This document shows, piece by piece, positions 43,701 to 54,724 of a stretch of DNA of 64,000 nt. The stretch lies in the NCBI RefSeq assembly GCF_011386835.1, contig NC_088791.1, positions 5,704,998 to 5,768,997 of the forward strand. Reading direction: 5' to 3'. The notes under the pieces are model-generated. The model ran no database searches. It saw only the letters and a program-made list of their open reading frames with translations, and had not been told where the DNA came from. A program made the translations under genes and the position numbers. The DNA comes from Chrysemys picta bellii (taxonomy: Eukaryota > Chordata > Testudines > Emydidae). Each line of letters opens with the position of its first letter. The stretch's first letter is position 1.

Positions 43701-44434
43701 CAGGCTCCCTGGCCACCAATGAAATCTCCACCCCTCTGGATTATCTTGATTGTGCCCATTGTGTGGCTAACAGAGGCTGGTGCTGCTTGCTGCAGAGCAG
43801 GGGTGTGTGCAAGAGGGGGAAGCAAGCAGGAGCATAGCTACTGCCCCCCCACCATCAGAACCCCTGTGAGGGGAGAGGCAGCTCCTCCAGCTGTGGGGGG
43901 CAGGGGGAGAGAGTCAGCTCCTCTGGCCACAGGAAGTGCCCCTCCAAAAGTGGCCAAATTTGTACTCCTGGGCGTGACCCTGCTGCAGAGCATTCACCTC
44001 TGGGTGATGGGGATGGTGCTCGGAGGAACATGCCTTATGAACCGACCCCCAGGCCACGCTGCCTTCCAGGCCGGCATCCCCCCTTGGTAGCCGGCTCTGC
44101 CCCCAAGCACGAGACCGTACTGCTGCTTTGTCATGGGCATGTCGTCTTCCCATGCTGGTCTGTTGTCCTGGCCTGGAGAGCCCAGCTCTGGGCTCAGTCC
44201 CGAGTGGCAGCTTAGCTCGGCCTGAGCTGCCGGCTCCCGTGCACTGTGGTGAACCGGACACCCCGGTGCCAGGGCAGTGGATAAGCTACAGAAACCCATT
44301 GATCTGTGGGGCTCAGCGCTGCACCGAGGTTCTGGGGGGCCTGGGGCAAAATATGAAACTGAGGCCCCCACCCTTCTGAAACAGTGCCCTGAGAGGGGCT
44401 CAGGGTGTGTGCTGGGGAAGAAGCCTGCCCCACA

Positions 44435-44615
44435 CTCACAGAATATCAGGGACCTCAGGAGGTATCTAGTCCAACCCCCTGCGCAAAGCAGGACAAATCC
44501 CCAGTTTTTTTTTTTAAAACACCCATTCCCTAAATGGCCCCCTCAAGAATTGAACTCACAACCCTGGATTTAGCAGGCCAATGCTCAAACTACTGAGCTA
44601 TCCCTCCTCACCGCA
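44435..44615 (-). mobile_element. Cry I-like SINE with CR1-type tail
   Basis: The plus strand shows the CR1-type end (cacagaatatcagggacctc, tctagtccaaccccctgcgc) and then gaactcacaaccctggattt, agcaggccaatgctcaaact and actgagctatccctcc. The second part is the complement of the tRNA-like head seen at 53593. The A-rich junction near 44505-44518 contains a T run. Confidence 0.75.
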
Positions 44616-44629
44616 CAACAGTGGCTCTG

Positions 44630-45315
44630 GTATCCTGTGGGGCTGCAGGGCTGCCCAGAGGATTCAGGGGGCCTGGGGCAAAGCAATTTCGGCGGCTCCT
44701 TCCATAAAAAAAAGTTGCAATACTATAGAATACTATATTCCCGTGGGGGCCCCTGTGGGGCCTGGAGCCTGGGGCAAATTGCCCCACTTTCCCCCCCACC
44801 CCAGGTGGCCTTGTGGGGCTGGGCTGGCTCGCTGCTCTGGGCGTTGTGCTCTGCTTGGGTTTTGGGGCCCTCTCAAATACAGGGCCTGGGGCCAACTGTC
44901 CCTCCCCTCCCCCACCCTGGGTGGTCCTGAAGAAAGTGATGGTTTGACAGCTGGGCCTGCAGCTCCAGTGGGGGGCAGCTCCAGGGGGCCCTGCACGGGG
45001 CCAGCGCCGGCAGGGCCAGAGCAGGGGATCCAGAGAGCCCTTAAAGGGGCAGGTCCTGTTCCCCTAGCTGCTTTCCCACCCCCCTAGGGACAGACTGCCT
45101 AAGAGCTCTGTCTTTTTCCGGGGAAGGAGCCCTGAATCCCAGCCCTGCTCCTCCAGCCTCCACCAACACCCCACTTTTCAGCCTGGCCAGGTGCCAGCTC
45201 ATGCCAAGGTCCCCATCCCTCAGTGGACCGCTGACGGCTCCATGGTCGGCTCCCCTGGATGTGGTATTGTTCAGACAGGGATCAGCATGATCAGGATGTG
45301 TGGAGCGTTCAGACG
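44630..45315. other. GC-rich repeat-like sequence, not assigned
   Basis: Phrases such as ggcctggggcaaa recur (44670, 44765, 44885), suggesting a decayed interspersed or tandem element. No gene is evident. Confidence 0.4.
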
Positions 45316-47110
45316 TCATTGAAAGCTTGTGAGTTGCTGCCGGCATTCATCTCACCTGTAACAGCTGTATCCCAGTGTGATACCGCACCCCGTATTCTTC
45401 ACAGTGATATTAGCAGGATATGATTATGACGTCGTTACGATGTATTTTATGCAAGATAAGTCATGGGAGGTGTCATTGGAAAGGTGATTTGCTGAATATG
45501 ATTCTCCTATTTGTCTGCCTGTATCATTTTGGTCTCTGAAGTTATGCATATTGACTATGTCTCTGCATTTCCAATGTAGTGACCCCTGGGGAACACCCAC
45601 TAGACAAGATGCTGTCGGTCTAGACTGTGGGTGGGGACGGGCCTATTCAGGGCAATGAGCCATTAGGAAAAAACAATAGGCCTTAGGAGAAGCTTATCTC
45701 CTACTTGGGGAGCCTTCTTGAGAATGCAACGAACCGCCTGTGAGTTATGGCTGCTAGGACTCTACAAGGACATGTGATGAGACCACATGTTTCTAGACTC
45801 CATCTTGGATGTCAGTGTTTTTCCACAGACTGGTCTGAGAACCAAGCTTTGGAACAAAGGGTTCCCGCCATATGCCAAAGCTCTATAAGGCAGGGAGTGA
45901 CATCGTCTGGGGTTCTTCACTCCCCGCCCAAAGAGACTCCTGGAAACACCTGAGGAACAAGGACTGAACTGGGGGAAGTGCTGGACCCAGGCTAAAGGGA
46001 TTTTTAGCCTGTGAATGGAACACCTGGGGACTCCAAGCTGTCCCTTAAGGATCTGCAGCCGGCTGGTATCATCTCTTAGGTTGAGAATCTGCTAAATTCA
46101 AATCCAATCTACTTAGTATATTAAGTTTAGTTTGAGTTTTTCGTTTATTTGCTAGGTAATCTGCTTGGATCTGTTTGCTATCCCTTATAATCTGTCTTTT
46201 CTAGTTAATACACTTGGTTTTGCTTTCTCTAAACCAGTGTGTGGGAATCATAACCCAGGGGCAGAAGGCTGTTGCATATTCCTCTCCACATTGAGGGAGG
46301 GGGTGAATTTTATGAGCTTACGCTGTACAGTTCCCTGTGCAGCTGAAGACGGTATAATTCTAGGTTTATACTCCAGAGGGGTGTGTGCCTAGGGAGCTGG
46401 GAGTTGCCTTAACTGTAGCCTTCCCATGCAGGGGTTGGTCAACGAGCCTGCATGTAACTGCAGCTGGGTGTATCTCTACCTGTGTGAATGCTGGTGAACG
46501 TGCAGGCTGGAGAGGGCTTTGCAGCTTGTCACAGCAGTGCAGTGTGAGAGGGAGCCAGGCCGGTGGGTTGGGCGGCTCAGTGGTACCCCAGTTCCAGGTG
46601 GATCCGGGGAGGTGCGGGGGACTCGTCACACCTGTACTGTAAGGTAATGTTCGAGAGTTTCGCTCTGTGCCAGTGTAACTCAGCAGAGGAGAGAGGCGTT
46701 AACCCGTGTGAAATGCTGGTCTCCAGCAGAAGGTGTTCTGCCCTGCCCCACGATGCCAGACGGACTAGAGTGGAACGTTACAGAGGACGAAAGACATTGT
46801 TGTTTACTAATCCCCTGCCCCATGAAGAGGAGTCTTGCAAGTGAATTCCTCCCATTGGCTGCGTTTGCAACTCGAAGTGTGGGGGGGGGAGGGAATAAAA
46901 CCCCCTAACAAGGAGGAGCTGGATCTCATTGGTGCTTGGACTCCTCTGGGCGGCGAGGCAGATCGGAGCACCCCAGGGGACTGTCTGTGACTCCATGGTG
47001 AGGTTGTTAAAGTGCCTGAGGCGTTTAGACGTGATAATTGGTGAAATCGAAGTGTAGACCTCACAGCCAATGTGGGGTTTGTGCTCTGGTTCCTGAGGTT
47101 GGCACTCACG
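45316..47110 (+). mobile_element. LTR-like repeat (plus copy) carrying a 1.27 kb inserted repeat
   Basis: The ends 45316-45361 and 46640-46850 match, in complement, the adjoining segments 41095-41040 and 41040-40797 of the minus-oriented copy. In that copy they are contiguous. Here about 1.27 kb (45362-46640) separates them. That insert looks LTR-like itself, with a ttaagtttagtttgagtttt region and the shared tail ctagttaatacacttggttt. The exact insertion point was not resolved. Confidence 0.5.
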
Positions 47111-47760
47111 CTCCTGGGACACACCACCCCAGCTCCACCCATTGCCAGGACTCAGGCAGGTTACAGCCCCCAAAGGTATCCAACAGACCTGCCTTTCCCA
47201 CTGCATCCGTTGAACCAGACAAGCATCCCTCCGCACATCCCAAGGCCACAGCCACTTCACTGCCTCCCACCGCTCAGGCTGGGAGGAGCCGTCCAAGGAA
47301 ACAGAAGTAAGAAACCAGTTTCTACACGACTGACGCCGGCACACGGCACAGGCCCACCGCCTCGGCACGGGCCAGGAACGCACCGCAAATGAAAGCCGAT
47401 GCTGATCAGTGCAAGAACTGCCACTAACAAACGATGCACGGCCTCATCTGGGAGGATGCCCCTGATGTAGCCTGTCCCTTTGAGACCTGGCTGGAGAATC
47501 CCGCAAGCCCTGTGCTAGCCCAGTTGGCCCCCCCAGGATACTTCGTGGAGCTGGAGAGGCCGAGAAGGCGGGTGGCGCCGCATCCATCTTCTCTGCAAAC
47601 ATCAAACGCAAGAGAGGTGCCTCTGGTAAGACAACTTCATGCACCTGACAGGAGAAACTAGAGCCAAAGCTCCCACTGATTTTAGGTGGATTTCCAGATT
47701 ATCACAGAGAAAAACACGCAGGAGCTCAGTGGCGCGTGGAGAGGCACCTCAGCCTTGTCG
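47111..47760. other. Intergenic sequence, nothing recognised
   Basis: No exon, RNA gene or named repeat was identified. Confidence 0.4.
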
Positions 47761-47960
47761 TCCTGGGAGATCCTGAAGTCCTCAAATCCTGGTTTAAAGG
47801 CTTCAAGTTACAGAGAATCCACCACTTACACTAGTTTAAACCTGCAAGTGACCCGTGCCCCGAGTTGCAGAGGAAGGCAAAAGACCCCGCTGCCAATCTG
47901 ACCGGGGGGGAAATTCCTTCCTGACCCCAAATCTGGCGATCAGTTAGACCCTGAGTGTGT
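47761..47960 (-). mobile_element. CR1-type LINE fragment
   Basis: The plus strand reads ggtttaaaggcttcaagtta, caccacttacactagtttaa and acctgcaagtgacccgtgcc, the complement of sequence at 41140-41215. It is non-coding. Confidence 0.7.
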
Positions 47961-49060
47961 GGCCGAGACCCACCAGCCAGACACCCGGCAAGGAATTCTC
48001 TGTAGTAACTCAGAGCCCTCCCCAGCGAGTGCCCCATCCCTAGGACTTTCACAGGGCATTTCGGTCCAGCCCACACAGCTGGTCACCCCTGGACCCACAG
48101 AGCATCCCCTCCGACTAGGGCAGTGCTCAGAGACCTTCCAGGACCTGGGCATCAAGAAAGACCTTGATTCAACCACGAAGACTCAGGGACTCCAACGAAT
48201 GCCAGAGCCTGCTAAAAGACACCTGGACCCCACCCATGGGACAAGGAGTTGAGGACCTGGTGACCCGCTGGCCCCCAAAAGGCTCCTCCCTCCCTCCACC
48301 GAGGCGGCCAAATCCCACCTCAAGGAGGTCTCTAGAGGGGTAAATGACTTCCTCCAGCCTGAGGGCCTGTCGCAGAGCTGAGCACCAAGCAGTGTAAGAA
48401 CCGTCACCCTCCTTCATTGAACTGACCACGATCAACCTCCTCAAACAGCGTGGGCCTGCCGTGCTCAGCCCCTAGCCGAGACCCGTGAATCCGACCCGGG
48501 CCCTCCCTGGCTGGCGAAAGAGTCGTGTGCAACTGGCCCCGCTCCTGAGCGAACCAGCCAGCTCCTCGTTCAGGGGGGAATCCGCCTCCGTCCTTCACGC
48601 GTGCACTGGTGCGACCCACGCTGGAGAAACCCACCCTGGGCACGTCAGGCCTGGCCAGCTCTCGCCCGGTGTCAGACCTCCCGTTCCTGGGCACGCTCAG
48701 AGAGAAGCCAGCCAAAGGCCAGCTCCAGGCTCCTCTCACCGCAGCCAGTAGGCGAGACCCGGCACCAGCTGGCTTCAGGCCAGGACACGGAACAGGAGCT
48801 GGTTTCATGGCCCTGATGGCTGAGTCCTCCTGTCAGTGGGGAGAGGGGCAACCATCCGGGCTCAGCCCCTGGGCCTCTCTGCAGCGTTCCACACCACGGA
48901 CCAGGAGCTTCGGCTGACTCCCCCGAGAGGTGGCAGGGTCCAGGGGAAGGCGCTGAAACGGGTTGAGTCCTTCCAGGCGGGACGCAGTGATGGGAAACTG
49001 CCCCTCCCCCCCCCAGGCCCCTCGCTTGTGGGGCTCCACCAGGGTCACTTCTCGCTCCGG
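47961..49060. other. Intergenic sequence, nothing recognised
   Basis: Overlapping short frames only. No supported feature. Confidence 0.4.
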
Positions 49061-51060
49061 CCCTTTCCAACATCTACATGCAACCACCGGGCGAACGGGC
49101 CAGACGACATGGACTCAAGTGCCAGCAACATGCCGATGACGCACAGCCCTGCCTGCGCTTCACCACATCCGATCACACCGCTGCCACCAGGACGGCCCAG
49201 TGCTTGGGTGAGATCAGCTCTGGGATGAAGAGCAGCCGGCCGAAGCTGAACCCGAGCACGACAGAGGTGATGCTGTGGGCAGGGGAAGTATTTGGAGGAA
49301 TTTGCAGCCATGGTGAAGTCTCCTTCGACTGAAGGTTCCCATCCACAATGGGTCAGTTCTGTCCTTAGTCTAGAAGTACTCTTGGATTCCTCGCTGATGC
49401 TGAGCTCTCCCATCGCAATGGCCACAAGTAATGCTTTCTGCTGTCTCCACTTGGCTGGGAGACTCCATCCCGTTCTGGACGACGAAGACCTGGCCTTAGT
49501 TATTCCTGCCTTTGTCTCCTCTCCGCTGGACGACAGCAATGCGATTTACCCGGGCACAAAAACGTCAGCACGTCGGACACTCCAACCAGAAAGCCGCCGC
49601 GCTGTGGCAGGTCTATGGTCATTGTGAGGCTCCCTGGCGGAAAGCGGGTGGATGTGCGTGAGCAGCTGTGGTGCCGGCTGTATCAAACCGTGTCAGAGAT
49701 AAACGTAAGAGGGAATTAATGTAAACGGAAAGGCACTAACGGTACCACTCCAGGGCTGTGTTAGGACTGTGACGGGTAGACAAGAGAGGGAGGGCACCGG
49801 AGTCAATGGACCACAATTGGTGCTTGGGAAATTAGGCCTAATTGGTGGGCAAAATAATGAGAGGATGGACCTGTCGGCACCTTCTTGGGGCCGGTAAGAA
49901 GAGGCTTCGGGGGCAAAGAGGGAACTTTGACCATCACCCCGGCTGGGGCAGCAGGACTGTTGCCGTGAGCCCCGGCCTTGGTCCTCCACAGGGGACGCTT
50001 GGCCAGCATCACTCCAGCAGCGAGAACCTCAGCCTGATACGTGTGAGGTCCTGCTCCGAGTCCCTCCCTCGTGTGTCCCTTTCCGACCCCCACTATCTTC
50101 CTGCTGGCTGATCTCTCTCTCGGCTTTTCACCTGACCCTGAAATCAGCCGTACTGCCCGGCGCCAGCACGGCCGAGTGAGACGTCCCCCAGCTCTGCTCG
50201 GCCTGCGAAGGACACTGACGCGGCCAGACCAACCAGATGATGTCCCTGGCCAAGGAGGCAAGCTCTGGGCCAACAGCTGTCATGGCCGACCCGCCCGCCC
50301 AGGACACCTGTCCGTGACTGAGCAGCCGCTTGGTATCCTGAGGGCATCAGCCTAGCGCCATCTCCCCTGGCTAGCCCGTCTCTTCTCCCCCTCGTGTCTG
50401 GCTGTTGTGCTGAAAGCAGGAAGGTGACTGTTCTTCCCAGAGCTAACCTGTCCTCCCCCACCAAGGACTGTGGCAGAGGGGGAAACGCTACCTGGTATCC
50501 AACACCAGGTTTGATTGTTTTGCATCACTGCAATGAATGTCCAACCTGCGGCATGAGCTGCGTGCTGCGTCTGCCAGGGCACCCAGCCAGCTGAGGTCTC
50601 TGCGTAGCAAACCCCAAAGTGTGTCTCGCAGTGTTCAGAGTGGGACAGTTTCAGGGTCACGCAAACACCTTGTGACTCTTTGGGCCCATCTGTTCCTTCT
50701 AAATGAATACAGCAGCTCGTCTCCTCAGCAATGGTGGGCACGTCCCACCTGCCCTCCACTCCCTGCACCGGCTTCCTAGAGAACTTCACACCCACTTGAA
50801 GGCCTCAGTCTTTATCTTCAAGGCACTGTATGGCCTGGACCCAGGATACCTAAAAGACCGTCTCAGGCTCCTGGAGGAAAACCATGGCCCAATGGAGCTC
50901 TCAACAATACGAGAGCCGCTCGTCTGTGGGGCAGACAGAACCGTCCCTGGGGGAAGTCCCAGACCACAGAACAAAGTCCCCCATCACAGACCTCACCACC
51001 TTCCCTACCAGGTGCATTTCTCGGACCTTCCCTTCTCTACCGTAAACCCAGGGCAATAGG
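49060..51060 (+). mobile_element. L2-group LINE, highly decayed ORF2 C-terminal part
   Basis: Conceptual fragments follow the L2 reverse transcriptase order: a YADDTQLYL-like stretch (HADDAQPCL near 49140), SRPKLNPSTTEV (near 49230), a LEVLLDSSL box (49360), LDDEDLALVIPAFV (49470), and finally LKASVFIFKALYGLDPGYL (50790). The region between about 49660 and 50550 aligns poorly and may hold another insertion. Many frameshifts show this is an old copy. Confidence 0.7.
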
Positions 51061-51840
51061 TCTGTTTAACAAAACACAGGAGACCCGACCAAAACAAGAC
51101 ACTCCCGACCTCACGCGTCTCCCTCTGGGTCTGGGGAGAGGATGAAGGAACCAAAGTGTGACATGTGTCGTCCCAGTGCTAAATGCATGACGCAAGGTGC
51201 TCAGACTACACTGGTGATCACACTATTAAAACCCATGTAGATTAATAACATTGCTTATAAAACATCTTACAAAGCCCCTAGGTACAACCTGCTTCAGTTG
51301 GCGTGTTGCTTTAGGAGTATGAATCTTGCTCTGGGTAGATCCCAGATCAGCCTATTTCTCCACCCTCCACCCCATGTAAGTAGCACATGTCTGTGCATGA
51401 CATAACCACGGCCTGCCCTTCTCCTCCACTGGATAAAAAGGGAGTGGAAGTAATTGTACAGTGAGACAAAAGATATTTCGGCAGCTGCTCCTGGAATGCT
51501 GGTGCCCAAACCAGGTCAGATGGGCTAAAACCGATGGGGCCCAGCGGCTGAAAGGTAGACGGAGCCGGTGACGTGCTGAGAGGGACTTAGCATTGCATTG
51601 GGACAGTTGAATATTTCAACTGTTTGTTTCAATTATTCGTAACTCTTTTGTTGCACAGATCAGAGGGAGAATCCGAACTCAGTCACTGGGCGTCTGCAGC
51701 GTTGTGGTAGCCGTGTCGGTCACGGGACATTAGAGAGACAAGGCCGGGGAGGTCATAGCTTTTATTGGACCAACTTCCATTGGTGAGCGAGACGAGCTTT
51801 TGAGCCCCGCAGAGCTCTGGGGCTGTGTGGCGTGTGCGTG
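51061..51840. other. Sequence before the 77-79 bp minisatellite, nothing recognised
   Basis: AT-richer sequence with no feature I can support. It ends at the start of the tandem array. Confidence 0.45.
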
Positions 51841-51859
51841 TCATCCCATGGGGGATACG

Positions 51860-53070
51860 CAGTACTTTGATGTGCAGACTGGCTGGGCGCAGGGCTCTGT
51901 TGCGGGTGCAGGGCTGTGGCGTGTGTGGGGGATACACAGTACTTTGCCGGGCAGGCTGGCTGGGCGCAGGGCTCTGTTGCGGGTGCGGGGCTGTGGCGTG
52001 TGCGGGGGATACGCAGTACTTTGCCGGGCAGGCTGGCTGGGCGCAGGGCTCTGCTGCGGGTGCGGGGCTGTGTGGCGTGTGCGGGGGATACGCAGTACTT
52101 GGCCGGGCAGGCTGGCTGGGCGCAGGGCTCTGCTGCGGGTGCGGGGCTGTGGCGTGTGCGGGGGATACGCAGTACTTTGCTGGGCAGGCTGGCTGGGCGC
52201 AGGGCTCTGCTGCGGGTGCGGGGCTGTGGCGTGTGGGGGGGATACGCAGTACTTGGCCGGGCAGGCTGGCTGGGCGCAGGGCTCTGCTGCGGGTGCGGGG
52301 CTGTGTGGCGTGTGCGGGGGATACACAGTACTTTGCCGGGCAGGCTGGCTGGGCGCAGGGCTCTGCTGCGGGGGCGGGGCTCTGTGGCGTGTGTGGGGGA
52401 TACGCAGTACTTTGCTGGGCAGGCTGGCTGGGCGCAGGGCTCTGCTGCGGGGGCGGGGCTGTGTGGCGTGTGCGGGGGATACGCAGTACTTTGCCGGGCA
52501 GGCTGGCTGGGCGCAGGGCTCTGCTGCGGGTGCGGGGCTGTGGTGTGTGCGGGGGATACACAGTACTTTGCCGGGCAGGCTGGCTGGGCGCAGGGCTCTG
52601 CTGCGGGTCCGGGGCTGTGTGGCGTGTGCGGGGGATACGCAGTACTTTGCCGGGCAGGCTGGCTGGGCGCAGGGCTCTGCTGCGGGTGCGGGGCTGTGTG
52701 GCGTGTGCGGGGGATACGCAGTACTTTGCCGGGCAGGCTGGCTGGGCGCAGGGCTCTGCTGCGGGTGCGGGGCTGTGGCGTGTGCGGGGGATACACAGTA
52801 CTTGGCCGGGCAGGCTGGCTGGGCGCAGGGCTCTGTTGCGGGTCCGGGGCTGTGTGGCGTGTGCGGGGGATACGCAGTACTTTGCCGGGCAGGCTGGCTG
52901 GGCGCAGGGCTCTGCTGCGGGTGCGGGGCTGTGTGGCGTGTGCGGGGGATACGCAGTACTTTGCCGGGCAGGCTGGCTGGGCGCAGGGCTCTGCTGCGGG
53001 TGCGGGGCTGTGTGGCGTGTGCGGGGGATACGCAGTACTTTGCCGGGCAGGCTGGCTGGGCGCAGGCCGA
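51860..53070. repeat. Minisatellite, 77/79 bp unit, about 15-16 copies
   Basis: A unit containing gatacgcagtactttgccgg, gcaggctggctgggcgcagg and gctctgctgcgggtgcgggg repeats with spacings of 77 or 79 bp, set by the presence of an extra GT in ggctgtgtggcgtg. Units are highly similar. Several frames on both strands are open (up to 588 codons) because the unit lacks stops. They show no protein-like features. Confidence 0.96.
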
Positions 53071-53383
53071 TCGCAGGCGAGTGCCGGAGGCTCAGTAGGA
53101 AGGAAGTGAGAAGCGGGGGCTGGGTACGAAAAGCCTCCCTTGCCAGCTGTAGCGAATCCTGGCTCAGCGGGTGCAGTGCGACTCAGTGGCTGTTTGTCCG
53201 GGCTGCAGCCGCAGCTGGCAGTTCCCCGTCTGCTCTGCAGACTCCCCAGGCGGGAAGGCGGGATGAGGCAGCAGCCAGCCCCGAGTGCTGCCGGGTAGCG
53301 AGACCTCAGTGTAACCTGATCACCGGGCTGCTGCTTTGCAGAGGTGGCACCTACAGCAACAGCTGGAAAAAGTGCTCCAGCAT
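53071..53383. other. Spacer between minisatellite and tRNA-Pro
   Basis: Unique GC-rich sequence. The last about 30 bp (agctggaaaaagtgctccag) weakly resemble the 5' flank of the tRNA at 42373. Confidence 0.4.
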
Positions 53384-53455
53384 GGCTCGTTGGTCTAGGG
53401 GTATGATTCTCGCTTAGGGTGCGAGAGGTCCCGGGTTCAAATCCCGGACGAGCCC
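53384..53455 (+). tRNA. tRNA-Pro (anticodon AGG)
   Basis: A 72 nt plus-strand copy identical to the gene at 42373-42444, with intact A box, B box, anticodon loop and acceptor stem. A TTTT terminator begins three bases after the discriminator base (53458-53461). It is probably transcribed by RNA polymerase III. Confidence 0.98.
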
Positions 53456-53592
53456 TGTTTTGCATTTTAGTGTGGGGAGGGTTTCCCAGGGAATTTCCCC
53501 TTCGCTCGAGGTGGGGTTGTGAGAACACCCCAGAGGTCAGTGATGCTGGTGGTCATGTGCCTGAATTGTTGGGTCCAGCCAGAGGCCTTTGA

Positions 53593-53760
53593 TGGGTAGG
53601 GATAGCTCAGTGGTTTGAGCATTGGCCTGCTAAACCCAGGGTTAGGAGTTCAATCCTTGAGGGGGCCACTTAGGGATCTGGGGTAAAATCAGTACTTGGT
53701 CCTGCTAGTGAAGGCAGGGGGCTGGACTCAATGACCTTCCAGTTCTAGGAGATAGGATAT
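53593..53760 (+). mobile_element. Cry I-like tortoise SINE (tRNA head, CR1-like tail)
   Basis: The head reads gggatagctcagtggtttga, gcattggcctgctaaaccca and the B box ggagttcaatcc, a tRNA-derived pol III promoter. After a middle region it ends in ggggctggactcaatgacct and tccagttctaggagat, the CR1-type 3' tail. Tortoise SINEs with this composition are established in cryptodiran turtles. Confidence 0.85.
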
Positions 53761-54224
53761 CTTCATTAATTAATTTATTATTTTCATTCAGGAAAAATCC
53801 TCTCCCCAGATCTTGCCGGGGCAAAGACACCACTTTGCCGGGTGCTGCCGCAGCAGGTCCGCATGTGTCCCTGTGGCAACGTGGGAATTTCCTGTCGTAT
53901 GTCGGTGAAGGAGACACATGGTGGCACTGACTTACTTGCCCAGCGATCGGCCCCACTTCACGGGGGCGAAAGGGCTCGAACGCTGCTTTGGGGGCCGAGG
54001 GAGGGTGTCACGTGACTGTCTGGGGTGGGATTAATGGGCTGGCCAAGACCGACCCAGAGCAAGGGAGAGTCTGGAAAGGCGCTAGGAACCCCAAAATCGG
54101 GAAATTCCAGCAGGCGGAAGGTGTGAGCTCAGCGTGGGGCTGCAGGAGCAGGACAATGGACCAAGAGGGGACAGGCGGCTGGGATCAGGGTGCCAGGTTT
54201 GTATAATTATTGGTGGTGCCCAGA

Positions 54225-54715
54225 ACGGGTCTAAGCAGAGCCATCCCCTTCATAGGATGGACCAAGGCAACCACCTGGGCCCGCGCTTTGGGGGGGCCCG
54301 TGATTCAGGGGGACACAGGGTCCAGGGTGGCCTGGTGGGCTAGCGGGGGGCCTGGTACCGGCATCAGTGAGTGACCCGGCCCCAGCCTGCCCCGCCCTGC
54401 TGCCTCCCTTGGGGGAGGGGGCGGAAGCCTGAAAGTGGGAGGGCAGTGGCGGGAGCTTGGGGGAAGGGGTGGAATGGGGGCGGGATGGGGGCAGAGCAGA
54501 GGTGGGAAGAGGCGGGGCAGGGGCGGGGACAGCGGCTTGGGGGAAGGGGGTGGAGTGGGGGCGGGAAGAGGTGGGGTGGGCCATGCTGGGGCTGCTGCTC
54601 GCTGCTGCCACTCTTGACCCTGTGTCCCCCTGAAGCACGGGGCCCCCCAAAGCGTGGGGCCTGGGGCGGTTGCCTTGGTCCATCCTATGGACAGGATGGC
54701 TCGGAAAATATAGGC
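54225..54715. mobile_element. Foldback-like element with about 90 bp inverted arms
   Basis: The left arm (54238-54328: gagccatccccttcatagga, tggaccaaggcaacc..., gggggacacagggtc) is repeated in complement as the right arm (about 54612-54703: ...gaccctgtgtccccctgaag..., ggttgccttggtccatccta, tggacaggatggctc). Arms are around 80-85% alike by eye. The centre is G-rich and non-coding. This is the structure of a long-TIR MITE or foldback transposon. Confidence 0.75.
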
Positions 54716-54724
54716 CCAAACATT

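Noticed and set aside
51683..53528. Open frames of 588, 530, 432 and 397 codons on both strands
   Set aside because: All derive from the 77/79 bp minisatellite; simultaneous openness of many frames shows they are artefacts.
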